Assembly (NCBI GenBank): GCA_964498785.1
Contig: CAZCJL010000004.1
Span: forward strand, 62,001-126,000
Direction of reading: 5' to 3'
DNA: 64,000 nt
DNA from: Mariaggregatimicrobium sp964498785
Lineage (GTDB): Bacteria; Zhuqueibacterota; Zhuqueibacteria; Thermofontimicrobiales; Thiofontviventaceae
Of the stretch, positions 45,347 through 55,081 are shown one piece after another. The notes under the pieces are model-generated. The model saw only the letters and a program-made list of their open reading frames with translations, was not told the origin of the DNA and did no database searches. Every line of letters begins with the position of its first letter. Within the stretch, counting starts at the first letter, position 1. A program made the position numbers and the translations under genes.

Positions 45347-46588
45347 CTATCCAATAACGAGAGCACCTTTTTTCACGACCTTATCGACGTGATTCACCCC
45401 AAAATGATATGGTAAATAACTAATATTTGGAATATTTAAAATGATAAAATCAGCATCTTTACCGATCTCCAGGCTACCAATTGATTGATCTCTGTTAATC
45501 GCCCGGGCGGCATTTAAGGTTGCGGCAATGAGAGCCTCGTGCGGTAGCATTTTCATGTATATGCATGCAATTGTTAAAATTATGGGCATAGATTGCGTCA
45601 TACAACTTCCGGGATTAAAATCTGTTGCGAGGGCAACTGGCAATCCATGTTCGATCATTTCCCGTGCCGGCGCATAACGGTTTAAACCAAGATAAAATAC
45701 TGCTCCCGGTAACAATACAGGTATAACGCCATGTTGTTTTAATAGTTCCATTGCACTGTGGGAGATATAATCAAGATGATCTGCCGAAATTGCCTCCAGC
45801 TCTGCGGCAAGTTCGCTGCCTCCTCCACCTGTTAATTGATCCGCATGGATTTTTAGTTTTAATCCAGCTTTTTTGGCCGCGTTCAATATGCTCCGGGATT
45901 CTTCAATAGTAAAAACATGTTCCTCGCAAAAAATATCACAAAATTCTGCCAAACCCTTCTCAGCGACCTGTGGTATCATTTCATTGATCAATAATTCGAT
46001 ATATGCCTGTCGGTTTAGTCGGTATTCATCCGGAATTTCGTGGGCTCCTAAAAATGTCGGGATAATTTCAATCGGATGCATTTGATTCAGTTTTTTCAGT
46101 GCGCGTAATGATTTTAGTTCATCTTTATAGCTAAGTCCATAACCACTTTTTGCTTCGATTGTAGTCGTACCGTTTTTTAAAAAGTAGTTGAGATGTGGCA
46201 ACGCTGCTTCGATGAGTTGCTCCTCCGAAGCTTCCCGGAGATGACGCACACTGTAGCGAATGCCACCCCCGGCTTTCGCAATTTCGCGATAACTTTTTCC
46301 CTGAATACGCATAACAAATTCATTTTCGCGAGTCCCCCAAAATATCGGATGCGTGTGCGGGTCAACAAAAGCAGGTGAAATTAATTTATTGGATACATCA
46401 ATAACATTCGCGTCAGGAATTAGTTCTATTTCCCGTTTTAATTTTTCTGTAGGACCTACCGCAGTAATTTTTCCTTGAAAACAACCAATCGCCGCATTGT
46501 CAATAATTTGAAGTTCCCCCATATCTCCGGAATGTGCGATTGGCGAAATTAACTGCCGGGCATTTTTAAAAAACAGATCAACCTTCAT
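45347..46588 (-). CDS. hutI: Imidazolonepropionase
   Basis: Third enzyme of histidine breakdown; opens the ring of imidazolonepropionate. The 413 residues have the amidohydrolase HxH pair H78/H80 (DPHTHPIFWG), RENEFVMRIQGKSYREIAKAGGGI typical of HutI, the metal histidine in LKIHADQLT (about 250), and the late Asp in ATDFNPGS. Length is normal. The other hut genes (hutH, hutU, hutG) are absent nearby, so the pathway is either scattered or the gene is retained alone. Confidence 0.94.
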   Translation of the reverse strand: MKVDLFFKNARQLISPIAHSGDMGELQIIDNAAIGCFQGKITAVGPTEKLKREIELIPDANVIDVSNKLISPAFVDPHTHPIFWGTRENEFVMRIQGKSYREIAKAGGGIRYSVRHLREASEEQLIEAALPHLNYFLKNGTTTIEAKSGYGLSYKDELKSLRALKKLNQMHPIEIIPTFLGAHEIPDEYRLNRQAYIELLINEMIPQVAEKGLAEFCDIFCEEHVFTIEESRSILNAAKKAGLKLKIHADQLTGGGGSELAAELEAISADHLDYISHSAMELLKQHGVIPVLLPGAVFYLGLNRYAPAREMIEHGLPVALATDFNPGSCMTQSMPIILTIACIYMKMLPHEALIAATLNAARAINRDQSIGSLEIGKDADFIILNIPNISYLPYHFGVNHVDKVVKKGALVIG

Positions 46589-47005
46589 ATAAAATCAACT
46601 GACTTGTTTCAAAATCTCAGAATTGTTGTTAGTCTTTATTTTTCTTTCACGAACAATCAAGTTCTTAATATAAGAATTATTTTTAAAATAACAAATAAAA
46701 AATTGAAAAAGTGGATATTTTATTTACTTTTAACTCCATGCGGTCGGTATACTTTTTCTATATTTAAAAAAAAACCGGTAGTAAAACAACGAACTACCGG
46801 TGACTTGTTTTTTGTTTACACTGGCAAAAATCCGTTACCATGTGCGTTTTTATTTTTGTAAACCAGGATTTTTTATCAATTATTATCGCTAAAACTCTCA
46901 GCCAGAAAATATCGATAAAAAAACGTTAATTCTGTATTGTTTTCTCATTAGCTTAGAAGTGAATGCATTCTATTTTGCAAATTGATTATGCTTAATTTTA
47001 CAATA
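46589..47005. other. Intergenic region between hutI and a small lipoprotein gene
   Basis: There are 417 bases, very AT-rich. Apart from the terminator at 46766-46801 I see nothing firm. A plus-strand frame of 85 codons (46604-46861) crosses the terminator and is low in complexity; it is not called. Confidence 0.5.
46766..46801 (-). terminator. Rho-independent terminator downstream of the small lipoprotein gene
   Basis: ACCGGTAGT (46774-46782) and ACTACCGGT (46793-46801) pair perfectly over a ten-base loop. On the minus strand nine T follow. It is about 200 bp past the stop at 47006 and upstream of hutI. On the plus strand the T-run is interrupted. Confidence 0.75.
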
Positions 47006-47518
47006 TTAATTAGTTAGTGCCTGGTAATCAATTTTAAAATAGGTTTCTTTGTCTTTTAAACCACCCCAATGATTTTTTTGGAGAGTTATCGACAATACAG
47101 CCTTTTTATCGAGATATGCTTTTACATTTTCCCGTGTTTTAATGGTGAACGATTGTTCTGTCCAACCACTATGCGCATAATATTTGGCCTTAACCTGATA
47201 CTGGCCGGGCTGCAATTTTAAACTATATTTGTAGGAGCTTTTATAATTATAAATTTCCTCAGGCTCAATCCGATATTTATTCACATATAATTCAATTCTG
47301 TTTTTATAACTATCCGCCATGTCCGCAACATTTTCGATAACGACCTCAAAATTATTGGGCATTTGCGACTGCTCATACTCCGAAAGCGGGGCAACCGGTT
47401 TAATGCGCATATAAGATTCTTCAGGCTTTATTTTTGGATGAAGTGAGCACCCCGCAATGGTGATTAATACTAACAAGACACTCAAAATTGTTACACTATT
47501 TTTATACGACATCGGCAA
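47006..47518 (-). CDS. Small lipoprotein of unknown function
   Basis: A 170-residue protein with a lipoprotein signal (lipobox ITIAGC, Cys24). The mature part has predicted beta-strands in YKYSLKLQPGQYQVKAKYYAHSGWTEQSFTI, which resembles PEGA-like or surface carbohydrate-free beta domains, and aromatic and basic residues throughout. I do not recognise a named family. It is transcribed from a start 309 bp after the M64 peptidase gene and ends in a good terminator. Confidence 0.65.
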   Translation of the reverse strand: MPMSYKNSVTILSVLLVLITIAGCSLHPKIKPEESYMRIKPVAPLSEYEQSQMPNNFEVVIENVADMADSYKNRIELYVNKYRIEPEEIYNYKSSYKYSLKLQPGQYQVKAKYYAHSGWTEQSFTIKTRENVKAYLDKKAVLSITLQKNHWGGLKDKETYFKIDYQALTN

Positions 47519-47827
47519 CTCCTCCTGCTCTTAATCAGTTTAAGATACACTTATTTTACACCCTTCCTTTGGTTAAAGTTCACGCTTTTTTGTATCTGAA
47601 CAATATTTTCCGGGAATAACTCAGATGCTCTCCGGGTATTGTACATCGGATGCGCTAATATCGAATTTAAAGCTACTTATTGAAGGGTGATTTCAATGCA
47701 TATTGGCATAAGTAATTGATAATTGGTAACATGCTTTTGTCATCCTTTGAAAGAGACCACCGTTATATCGAACGAAATACAAGATTTAAAAATTCTGAAC
47801 AAAATGCATAACCGCTCTGATATTTAC
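47519..47827. other. Intergenic region with no recognised element
   Basis: These 309 bases lie between the M64 peptidase stop and the lipoprotein start, both on the minus strand. No clear terminator, promoter, tRNA or conserved-looking frame was seen. Confidence 0.4.
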
Positions 47828-49279
47828 TTATTCCGTATAAAAATCAATAACTTTATCAATATTTTTCCTGCACACCGGGCAAAAAGGGACAGGGCTTTTC
47901 GAAAACATTTTGCAATCCAGATATGGTCGATACAATCCTTCAGACGAATATCCCGAACCTTCGAACGCGCCTATTTTTTTTGTATATTGCTGATTTTCGA
48001 TTAGCTCTTTTATTTGCTGCTCAATACGATTCCGGTTCTCTACATAATTGGTATCTTCTCTGTCGATTTGATAACGTGCAAACGATAATGAATCATATTT
48101 TGCTTTATCCCATGGTGTGGGAATAGGAGTATCGTCGTCCATCAAATGTTCCCATTTGATATGTCCGTCAACGATGATACCCACATTTGGCTCCCACGGA
48201 TCGACGTCCCGCGGATAGAACTCGTTGTACGCTACGGATGACGAGTAATATTCATCTCCGAGCCCGCCAAAAGAATGCCCAAACTCATGGACAAAGACAT
48301 AATCGGGCCACCAGGCGCTGTACTCTTTGGTATCGTGCGAATAACAGGTCGAATAGAGATTATAAATTCCGCCGCCGCCATAGCGATCGGAATTGAACAG
48401 CAGATAAATCTGGTCATACGGAACCGCTGCCGCGGTATTGCGAATGCTTTTGTTATCGCTGCTCAACACATATCGCGGCGAATCGAACGAATTGAACGAA
48501 CACCCGAAAGCCGTCTTCTTCCAGATGTTTTTGCGTGGCTCATCAATCCCGGAATCCAGCGACGGCACTTCGATTGCCCACACATTGAAGTCCTTTTTTC
48601 TGTCCTTGAACGGCTGTTCATTGAATAGCAAATCAGTAAAGTGCCTGACTTCCTCCCGGAATTGTTTCATATCATTATTAGTATATCCATCCCCCAAAAT
48701 AAGAATATCCACTTTTCTCGATGGATCGCCATTATCCATGATGCGATTGATCTTCAGATCAGCCACATGTCGCTCCCGGTTGACGAATCTGGATTCAGGA
48801 TCGATCACAGTTGAAAACACATTTTGAAATACATTTTTCTTGTCACGGGCAGAAATAATCACCTGTACTTTATTTTTAGGGTATGGAAAAAGCACCGATT
48901 CATGAAATGTGCGATAAATGCCATTTGCCGCTTCGTCTGTGGTCTGCCATTCGCCAAACAGACTGGAAAATCCACGGGAATAAATGAGCTGATTTGTTTT
49001 CAGGTCAAATACTTTTACCATATATTTCCCGAAATTCAGCGTGTCGATGAGGTTAACTTTGCTTCCACCCCATAATTTTTTATCGTGAACAAGCGAGGCA
49101 GGTTCTTCATAAACCACATCCAGACTGATGATTTCCTGATCTTTGATCCCGGTATGATAAAAATCCATGCGCATGGTTTTATCCAGAAAATATTTATCAA
49201 AGCGGATGGTTTGTTGAGAGTAGATAGTGGTTTGAAAAAGGATGGTACATAAAACAGTGATAATGATTATTTTTTTCAC
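47828..49279 (-). CDS. Secreted M64-family (IgA-peptidase-like) metallopeptidase
   Basis: A 483-residue exported peptidase. A signal peptide spans about 1-21 (cleavage after IYSQ). Residues 25-165 match the M64 N-terminal domain. The catalytic domain begins near 185 with VDILILGDGYT and holds the zinc motif HEFGHSFGGLGDEY (H331, E332, H335; D342 a likely third ligand). A C-terminal CKMFSK..FCPVCRKNID (Cys-x-x-Cys) block closes the protein. Members were named after a Clostridium IgA peptidase, but most are of unknown specificity. There is no T9SS sorting domain, unlike many relatives in this group; a sorting-domain remnant lies just upstream at 49413. Confidence 0.88.
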   Translation of the reverse strand: MKKIIIITVLCTILFQTTIYSQQTIRFDKYFLDKTMRMDFYHTGIKDQEIISLDVVYEEPASLVHDKKLWGGSKVNLIDTLNFGKYMVKVFDLKTNQLIYSRGFSSLFGEWQTTDEAANGIYRTFHESVLFPYPKNKVQVIISARDKKNVFQNVFSTVIDPESRFVNRERHVADLKINRIMDNGDPSRKVDILILGDGYTNNDMKQFREEVRHFTDLLFNEQPFKDRKKDFNVWAIEVPSLDSGIDEPRKNIWKKTAFGCSFNSFDSPRYVLSSDNKSIRNTAAAVPYDQIYLLFNSDRYGGGGIYNLYSTCYSHDTKEYSAWWPDYVFVHEFGHSFGGLGDEYYSSSVAYNEFYPRDVDPWEPNVGIIVDGHIKWEHLMDDDTPIPTPWDKAKYDSLSFARYQIDREDTNYVENRNRIEQQIKELIENQQYTKKIGAFEGSGYSSEGLYRPYLDCKMFSKSPVPFCPVCRKNIDKVIDFYTE

Positions 49280-49412
49280 GATGGTCTCCTTAATATTAAT
49301 TATTTAGTGCCCTAACCAAACCAGAGAAAATGTCATTATGAATTGCGCCGTCTTTTTGGCGCATTAAGAATCTCGTACCGCTAAACCATAAAAAACAGAC
49401 ATTATGTGCCAA

Positions 49413-49766
49413 CTATTTAATGAGCAAACATTTAATTTTTTTTGAAGCTCGATTCGTTATAATTTCAATGAAATATAATCCCGAACTCATATTTTTAAAA
49501 GTAATTTCTTTTTGGTAAATTCCAGGTCCCTGTTTTTTAAGAAAAGAGGATAGCACTTTCTTTCCCAATTCGTTATAGATATTCAATGTCACATTTGTTG
49601 TTTGATTTAGCTCGTAAGTTATTTCTGTGCTCATATTGAAGGGATTCGGATAATTTTGAGATAGCGTAAATGAACGAATCGAATGATCCTGACCATTTTT
49701 TATGCTCGTCTTTGTGCCATATTCTACTGAATCAATTTTTGCGTAAGTCAAATGCCATGTATACAA
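49413..49766 (-). pseudogene. Orphan T9SS C-terminal sorting domain (gene remnant)
   Basis: A 117-codon frame whose last 80 residues are a clear type A sorting domain: FTLSQNYPNPFNMSTEITYEL, LNIYNELGKKVL, SGLYFIEI and a basic tail KKIKCLLIK. There is no signal peptide, and the only start is TTG at 49766. The frame stays open only six codons further upstream, then a stop at 49785-49787. The short N-terminal part (YTWHLTYAKIDSVEYG) looks like the end of a larger domain. No upstream part is found in the 146 bp before the next gene. It is therefore most likely the 3' end of a deleted secreted-protein gene. Confidence 0.7.
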
Positions 49767-49912
49767 CGTATCGATATTTACATATTAACATTGATTAAAA
49801 AAATATTCCAACGATGAATTTAGGTCAAAAGATATCTATGTTTCTTTGATTATTTTTTCCTCTGTTTATTATTATCCTGTCAATTTATAATTTTCTATGC
49901 ATTTAATGCGAC

Positions 49913-50278
49913 TCATTTCACATAAATTTGTATCTTATTTATATTCTCATTCGTCGTTTCAATCGCCGGGATCCAGAAATCCTCGATGCATTTTAGCCCG
50001 TATTTGACAGAGCTGGTATCGGTGTCCAGCATGACAGTCAGATTTGAAAAGGAACGGTCTAATTTTATGCCATCGATATCTGCTTTCACAATAATATCAG
50101 AAATTGAATCAATTTCTGCATCAACTAACCAGATTCGGAAATTCAGTCGATTTTCTTCTTCATTTACGTCCCAATAAAAAGTTTTAAGTTCATTGAATCC
50201 CTGCTTTAATAAAATTTCTTTTTGACAATGACTCATTAGCAGGCAAAAGACGAGAATGATCATCATCCTCATTTTCAT
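49913..50278 (-). CDS. Small lipoprotein of unknown function
   Basis: A 121-residue protein from ATG 50278, chosen because GGGGAGA lies just upstream; the frame is open to a TTG at 50293. The signal ends in a lipobox (LLMSHC). The mature part is acidic and strand-rich, with EEENRLNFRIWLVDAEIDSISDIIVKADI and a closing INKIQIYVK. No family is recognised. It is divergent from valS and upstream of the sorting-domain remnant. Confidence 0.6.
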   Translation of the reverse strand: MKMRMMIILVFCLLMSHCQKEILLKQGFNELKTFYWDVNEEENRLNFRIWLVDAEIDSISDIIVKADIDGIKLDRSFSNLTVMLDTDTSSVKYGLKCIEDFWIPAIETTNENINKIQIYVK

Positions 50279-50647
50279 TTGCAGTCTCCCCAAAAATATC
50301 CTGATTTGATAAACAAATATTTACATCCTGATTTTATTGCCGATAAGTTAATCCGAGTTATAGTTCAGTGTCATTCCCGAAAACTTTACTCATTCATTCA
50401 TTTAACTGATTTTGGTCAAAAATTTTCGGCAAGACAATTTCCTGGTTTTGGAAACTCTTTAACCTGAAACTACATATTATTCAATTAAGAAGTCGTAATA
50501 AAAAAAAATATAAAAGAGTTTTATCAAAAATGCAAGCAAAAACAATTGTTCTTTTTTTAAAAATAACTTTCATTTTAATAATTTTTTTCTTATATTTTCA
50601 ACTTTAAGAAGATAGGATAGTTGAATCAAAAGGAGTTATTGATTTCA
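50279..50647. other. Divergent intergenic region before valS
   Basis: The 369 bases are AT-rich with long T- and A-runs near 50505-50600. An imperfect inverted repeat, CCGAAAACTTT (50377-50387) with AAATTTTCGG (50420-50429), is visible. AAGGAG at 50630-50635 is the likely valS ribosome binding site. No promoter with both boxes could be fixed. Confidence 0.4.
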
Positions 50648-53314
50648 ATGAGTATGCAAGAAATACCCAAGGTATATTCTCCGGACAGAGTTGAGAAGAA
50701 ATGGTATCAGTACTGGCTGGATCATAACTATTTTCATGCAGAGGTGAATGAAAATAAGAAACCGTATTCGATTGTTATTCCGCCGCCGAATGTGACTGAC
50801 AAGTTGCACATGGGTCATGCGTATAACAATACGATTCAGGATATCTTCATTCGTTTTTACAGAATGAAAGGCTATGAAACACTATGGTTACCGGGAACGG
50901 ATCATGCGGGGATAGCCACGCAAAATGTTGTGGAGAAATTTTTAAAACGGGCAGAAAAACAGACGCGACATGATCTGGGACGGGAGCGTTTCATCGAACG
51001 TGTGTGGGAATGGAAAGATAAGCATGGAAACATAATAATCGAACAATTAAAAAAAATGGGTAGTTCTTGCGATTGGGATCGGGAACGATTCACCATGGAT
51101 GAAGGATTATCCAAAGCTGTTGTTGAAGTCTTTTGCCAGCTTTATGAAAAGGGATTGATTTACCGAGGTGAGTACATAATAAACTGGTGCCCGAGATGTA
51201 CCACTGCGCTCTCTGATGAAGAAGCAATTCATGAAGAACATGAAGGAAATCTCTGGTATATTAAATACCCGATTAAAGATAGTAAAAAGTTTGTTACCGT
51301 CGCCACAACCCGACCGGAAACAATGCTCGGCGATACCGCGATTGCAGTAAATCCAGAAGACCCCAGATTCAAGAAACTGATCGGGAAAACCGTTATCCTC
51401 CCGATTCTTCAACGGGAAATACCGATTATTGCCGATGAAATGGTAGACCCCAAATTCGGAACCGGCGCTGTTAAGGTCACGCCAGCGCATGATCCTAATG
51501 ACTTTGAGATCGGAAATCGGCATAATCTGCCCTGTATTAATGTGATGGATGGCGATGGAACGATGAATGAAAATGCAGGACATTATAATGGATATGATCG
51601 TTATAAATGCCGAGAAGCTCTCATCAAACAATTGACCGCACAGGGATTATTAATAAAAATCGAAAAACACACGCATTCGGTCTCTCATTGTCAACGTTGT
51701 GACACCACGGTTGAGCCGTATCTGTCAAGACAATGGTTTGTTAAAATTAAACCGCTATCAGAGCCGGCATTAAAGGCTGTTCAGGAAGGCAAAATTAAAT
51801 TTCATCCGGAAAAGTGGATTAAAGTATACACGAACTGGATGGAAAATATTCGAGACTGGTGCATCTCCCGACAATTGTGGTGGGGGCATCGTATTCCTGT
51901 TTATTATTGCCAGGATTGCGACAATATGATGGTTTGCCGCGCGCAACCGGAGCTCTGCGATAAATGTAACAGCACGAATATTAAACAGGATGAAGACGTT
52001 CTGGATACCTGGTTTTCTTCATGGTTATGGCCTTTTTCAACAATGGACTGGCCAAACGAAACTCCGGAATTGAAATATTTTTATCCGACGTCAACGCTGG
52101 TTACTGCGCCGGATATTATATTCTTCTGGGTCGCTCGTATGATTATGGCAGGACTTGAGTTTATGAAAGATATACCGTTCCGAACTGTATATTTCAACGG
52201 CCTCATTCGGGATATTCGAGGCCGAAAAATGAGTAAATCGCTGGGCAACGGGATAGACCCACTGGAAATGGTTGAACAATATAGCGCAGATGCCGTTCGT
52301 TTTTCACTGTTATTGCTCACGTCCGAAGGTCAGGATATTAATTTGGCGGAATCAAGTTTTGAAATCGGCCGTAACTTCGCTAATAAATTGTGGAATTCCT
52401 TTCGTTTCATTGGTATTAATTTGCAAGATGATACGATTACGAATGCAGCATCTGATAAATTTATGCAACATCAGGATCGCTTTGAACTGAGTGATGAATG
52501 GATATTAAGTCGATATAATAAACTCATCAAAAATATTACTCAAAACATTGAAAATAACAAATTGAACGATGCTGTTTCCAATTTATACAGTTTCTTCTGG
52601 CGTGAATACTGTGACTGGTATCTTGAATTGATAAAGCCCCGCTTATACGGCGACGATCCGCAAGCAAAGAAAACAGCGTTGGAAATTTGTCTGTTTATTC
52701 AGCGGGGGCTGATGAAATTGCTTCATCCGTTTATCCCGTTTATTACCGAAGAAATCTGGCATCATATTAAAACAGTTGATGAAGCGGAGCTGATCGTAAC
52801 AGAATGGCCGACGCATGATGAATCGCTTTTCAATAACAAAGCCGAAGAAAAACTTTCCATTTTACAACAAGTTATCGGGTCAGTCAGGAACATTCGGGGT
52901 GAAATGAATGTTCCACCAAATAAGAAAGCTAACTTGCTAATAAAAAGTGATGTAAATGAATTAATCGAGCAAAATGATATTTATATAAAAAGCCTTTCTC
53001 TGGTAGATGAGATTGAAATGAGCAACGATATTGAAAAACCAAAATACGCTGCCAGCGCAATCGTTAAAAACATGGAAATTTTCATTCCACTGGAAGGTTT
53101 AATTGATATTGACGTTGAACGAAATCGTTTGGAAAAAGAAATTGCCCGATTAGAAAAGCAGATCGAAAGCAATGAAAAGAAATTAATGAACAAAGACTTT
53201 CTCAATAAAGCTCCGCATGATGTAATCGAACGGGAGCGGCGTAAAAGTCAGGATTGGCAACAAAACCTGGAAAAACTAAAAACCAATCTGGAAAGTCTTA
53301 CCAATAGCGATTAA
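50648..53314 (+). CDS. valS: Valine--tRNA ligase
   Basis: Charges tRNA-Val. From ATG 50648 the protein has 888 residues, usual for ValRS. The class I motifs are HMGH (54-57) and KMSKS (527-531). The family N-terminus VYSPDRVEKKWYQYW, the editing domain (TTRPETMLGDTAIAVNP and the GTGAVKVTPAHD block), a cysteine-rich zinc-like insert (CQDCDNMMVC..LCDKC), and a C-terminal coiled coil (VERNRLEKEIARLEKQ) are present. The frame opens at TTG 50621; AAGGAG at 50630-50635 makes that start impossible, while TTG 50639 or ATG 50648 remain candidates. Confidence 0.96.
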   Translation: MSMQEIPKVYSPDRVEKKWYQYWLDHNYFHAEVNENKKPYSIVIPPPNVTDKLHMGHAYNNTIQDIFIRFYRMKGYETLWLPGTDHAGIATQNVVEKFLKRAEKQTRHDLGRERFIERVWEWKDKHGNIIIEQLKKMGSSCDWDRERFTMDEGLSKAVVEVFCQLYEKGLIYRGEYIINWCPRCTTALSDEEAIHEEHEGNLWYIKYPIKDSKKFVTVATTRPETMLGDTAIAVNPEDPRFKKLIGKTVILPILQREIPIIADEMVDPKFGTGAVKVTPAHDPNDFEIGNRHNLPCINVMDGDGTMNENAGHYNGYDRYKCREALIKQLTAQGLLIKIEKHTHSVSHCQRCDTTVEPYLSRQWFVKIKPLSEPALKAVQEGKIKFHPEKWIKVYTNWMENIRDWCISRQLWWGHRIPVYYCQDCDNMMVCRAQPELCDKCNSTNIKQDEDVLDTWFSSWLWPFSTMDWPNETPELKYFYPTSTLVTAPDIIFFWVARMIMAGLEFMKDIPFRTVYFNGLIRDIRGRKMSKSLGNGIDPLEMVEQYSADAVRFSLLLLTSEGQDINLAESSFEIGRNFANKLWNSFRFIGINLQDDTITNAASDKFMQHQDRFELSDEWILSRYNKLIKNITQNIENNKLNDAVSNLYSFFWREYCDWYLELIKPRLYGDDPQAKKTALEICLFIQRGLMKLLHPFIPFITEEIWHHIKTVDEAELIVTEWPTHDESLFNNKAEEKLSILQQVIGSVRNIRGEMNVPPNKKANLLIKSDVNELIEQNDIYIKSLSLVDEIEMSNDIEKPKYAASAIVKNMEIFIPLEGLIDIDVERNRLEKEIARLEKQIESNEKKLMNKDFLNKAPHDVIERERRKSQDWQQNLEKLKTNLESLTNSD

Positions 53315-53345
53315 ATTCATTTCAGGAGAAAATATTTGATTGATG

Positions 53346-53393
53346 AAAAGAAGAATTTTGATGATTATCCCTCAGATTCTTCTTTTCTTTTTT
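53346..53393 (+). terminator. Rho-independent terminator after valS
   Basis: AAAAGAAGAAT (53346-53356) and ATTCTTCTTTT (53376-53386) are perfectly complementary over a 19-base loop, followed by C and seven T. It starts 32 bp after the valS stop. Confidence 0.75.
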
Positions 53394-53407
53394 AAGGGAG
53401 AAATAAA

Positions 53408-53605
53408 ACACAGTGACACAGAGGAATTTATTACGGAGTGCGGCAACTCTGTCGCTGCATTGCAACCGTCTTTTGGCTGCAAGTAGTAGATTTTTTTAGG
53501 TACCATGGTTCCTTTGTCGCTTGTATTTACACAGTCAATACACTCCATAACACATATAAAAATAATCTCTGTGTGCTTTGTATGCTCTGTGGTTCTAAAA
53601 ATAAC
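53408..53605. repeat. Intergenic imperfect inverted repeat of the CTCTGTG type
   Basis: ACACAGTGACACAGAGG (53408-53424) is roughly complementary to the CTCTGTG-rich stretch 53577-53602, which itself has two CTCTGTG units. The DNA between includes GC-richer, hairpin-prone sequence. The minus-strand frame through it (53372-53725) reads TTEHTKHTEI, typical of translated non-coding repeat. It fills most of the 331-bp gap between valS and the DUF4139 gene. Confidence 0.45.
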
Positions 53606-53645
53606 GATACAAAACAAAGCACAATAAATTAAAAGAGGAGTTATC

Positions 53646-55007
53646 ATGAAAAAATTATCAATTCTGTTGATTTTTATAATCTGGGCATCGATGCTCTTCG
53701 GTGCGGAAAAAGATATTGCCATCACGATTTATAATAATCGGATGGCACTGGTAAAAGATATTCGGGAGATTGACCTTAACAAGGGAAACATTGATGTGAA
53801 ATTCCGGGACGTTGCCGCAACCATTGATCCGACATCTGTCCATTTCAAATCTCTCACTGCTCCCAAAGACGTCTCAATTCTTGAGCAAAACTATGAATAT
53901 GATCTCGTCAATCAGGATAAGGTACTCGAAAAATATATTGATCAGAAAATTACTGTGTTCACAAAACAGGATGGTCCATTTAAGGGCAAATTGCTGAGCC
54001 ACCGCGGTGGCAGCATACTCTTACAAATGGATGCCGGTAATTTGAAAGCGGTTTCGACAAGTTCGGTAATCAATATCGATTTCCCGAATTTACCGGAGGG
54101 GCTCATAACCCGCCCGACTTTAGTGTGGTACCTTAATAATGCTGGCAAAAGCGGTTCTCATAAGACCGAAGTGAGCTATATTGCAGGCAATATCGACTGG
54201 CATGCGGAATACGTTGCGGTTTCGAAAAAAGATGACACAGAACTGGAACTGAACAGTTGGGTTTCTATTGATAATCAATCCGGGACTAATTATGAAAATG
54301 CCAGATTAAAAGTCGTTGCCGGAGATGTCAACCTGGCGAAACGTCCAGCTCAACCCCGAATCAGAAAACAAGCAATGGCCAATGCATTAGCAGCGCCGGC
54401 ACCGCAATTTGAAGAAAAATCTTTCTTTGAATATCATTTGTACACGCTGCAACGCAGAACGACTATCAAAAATAATCAAATTAAACAAATTTCGTTGTTT
54501 CCAACCACGACAACGAAAATCGATAAAATTTATCTCTATAATGGTTCCCGATATGGTAAGGATGTCCGGGTAAACCTTGAATTTAAAAACAGCAATGAAT
54601 ATGGGCTGGGAATTCCGCTACCCATGGGAAAAATTCGGGTTTACAAAGAAGACAATGCAGATCAGTCTCTTGAATTTATTGGCGAGGATTTTATCGATCA
54701 TACGCCAAAAGATGAAAAGGTCAGAATTTACGTGGGCAATGCGTTTGATATAAAAGGTGAACGCGCGAAGAAATCGCAGCGAAAGATTTCTGACAAAGCA
54801 CGAGAAGAAACCATCGAAATTAAAATCCGTAATCATAAAGAAACCGACATAAAAGTGATCATCGAAGAAAACGTCTGGGGTGACTGGGAAATACGAAATC
54901 AATCGCATCCCTATAAAAAGAAAGATGCAAATACAATAGAATTTACGGTTCCGGTCAAAAAAGATGCAGAGACAGTTGTTCAATATACAGTATTATATAA
55001 ATGGTAG
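53646..55007 (+). CDS. Exported DUF4139-domain protein
   Basis: A 453-residue exported protein. A signal peptide spans about 1-19 (cleavage after LFGA). The beginning, ITIYNNRMALVKDIREIDL, and the middle, TEVSYIAGNIDWHAEYVAV with SWVSIDNQSGTNYENARLKVVAGDVN, are characteristic of DUF4139 proteins. The end holds strands ETIEIKIRNHKETDIKVIIEENVWGDWEI and VPVKKDAETVVQYTVLYKW. The function of the family is unknown. A strong GAGGAG site precedes the ATG. It stands between valS and recG with gaps on both sides, so it is probably its own unit. Confidence 0.85.
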   Translation: MKKLSILLIFIIWASMLFGAEKDIAITIYNNRMALVKDIREIDLNKGNIDVKFRDVAATIDPTSVHFKSLTAPKDVSILEQNYEYDLVNQDKVLEKYIDQKITVFTKQDGPFKGKLLSHRGGSILLQMDAGNLKAVSTSSVINIDFPNLPEGLITRPTLVWYLNNAGKSGSHKTEVSYIAGNIDWHAEYVAVSKKDDTELELNSWVSIDNQSGTNYENARLKVVAGDVNLAKRPAQPRIRKQAMANALAAPAPQFEEKSFFEYHLYTLQRRTTIKNNQIKQISLFPTTTTKIDKIYLYNGSRYGKDVRVNLEFKNSNEYGLGIPLPMGKIRVYKEDNADQSLEFIGEDFIDHTPKDEKVRIYVGNAFDIKGERAKKSQRKISDKAREETIEIKIRNHKETDIKVIIEENVWGDWEIRNQSHPYKKKDANTIEFTVPVKKDAETVVQYTVLYKW

Positions 55008-55081
55008 ATTTCGGTTCGTTTTAATTTAATCAATTTAGGGATAACGTCATCAATTCAGAGCACGCAATACCAAAAGCGGAT

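Noticed and set aside
46604..46861. Plus-strand frame of 85 codons in the gap before the small lipoprotein gene
   Set aside because: Low complexity, rich in Phe and Lys from AT-rich DNA, runs through a clear minus-strand terminator hairpin and has no ribosome binding site.
48275..48628. Plus-strand frame of 117 codons opposite the M64 peptidase gene
   Set aside because: It is the antisense shadow of a gene with intact signal peptide and zinc motif; no domain or start signal of its own.
51107..51631. Minus-strand frame of 174 codons inside valS
   Set aside because: Shadow of the ValRS editing domain; no family features.
53372..53725. Minus-strand frame of 117 codons after valS
   Set aside because: It spans a terminator and a CTCTGTG-type repeat, and reads TTEHTKHTEI, a typical translation of non-coding repeat.
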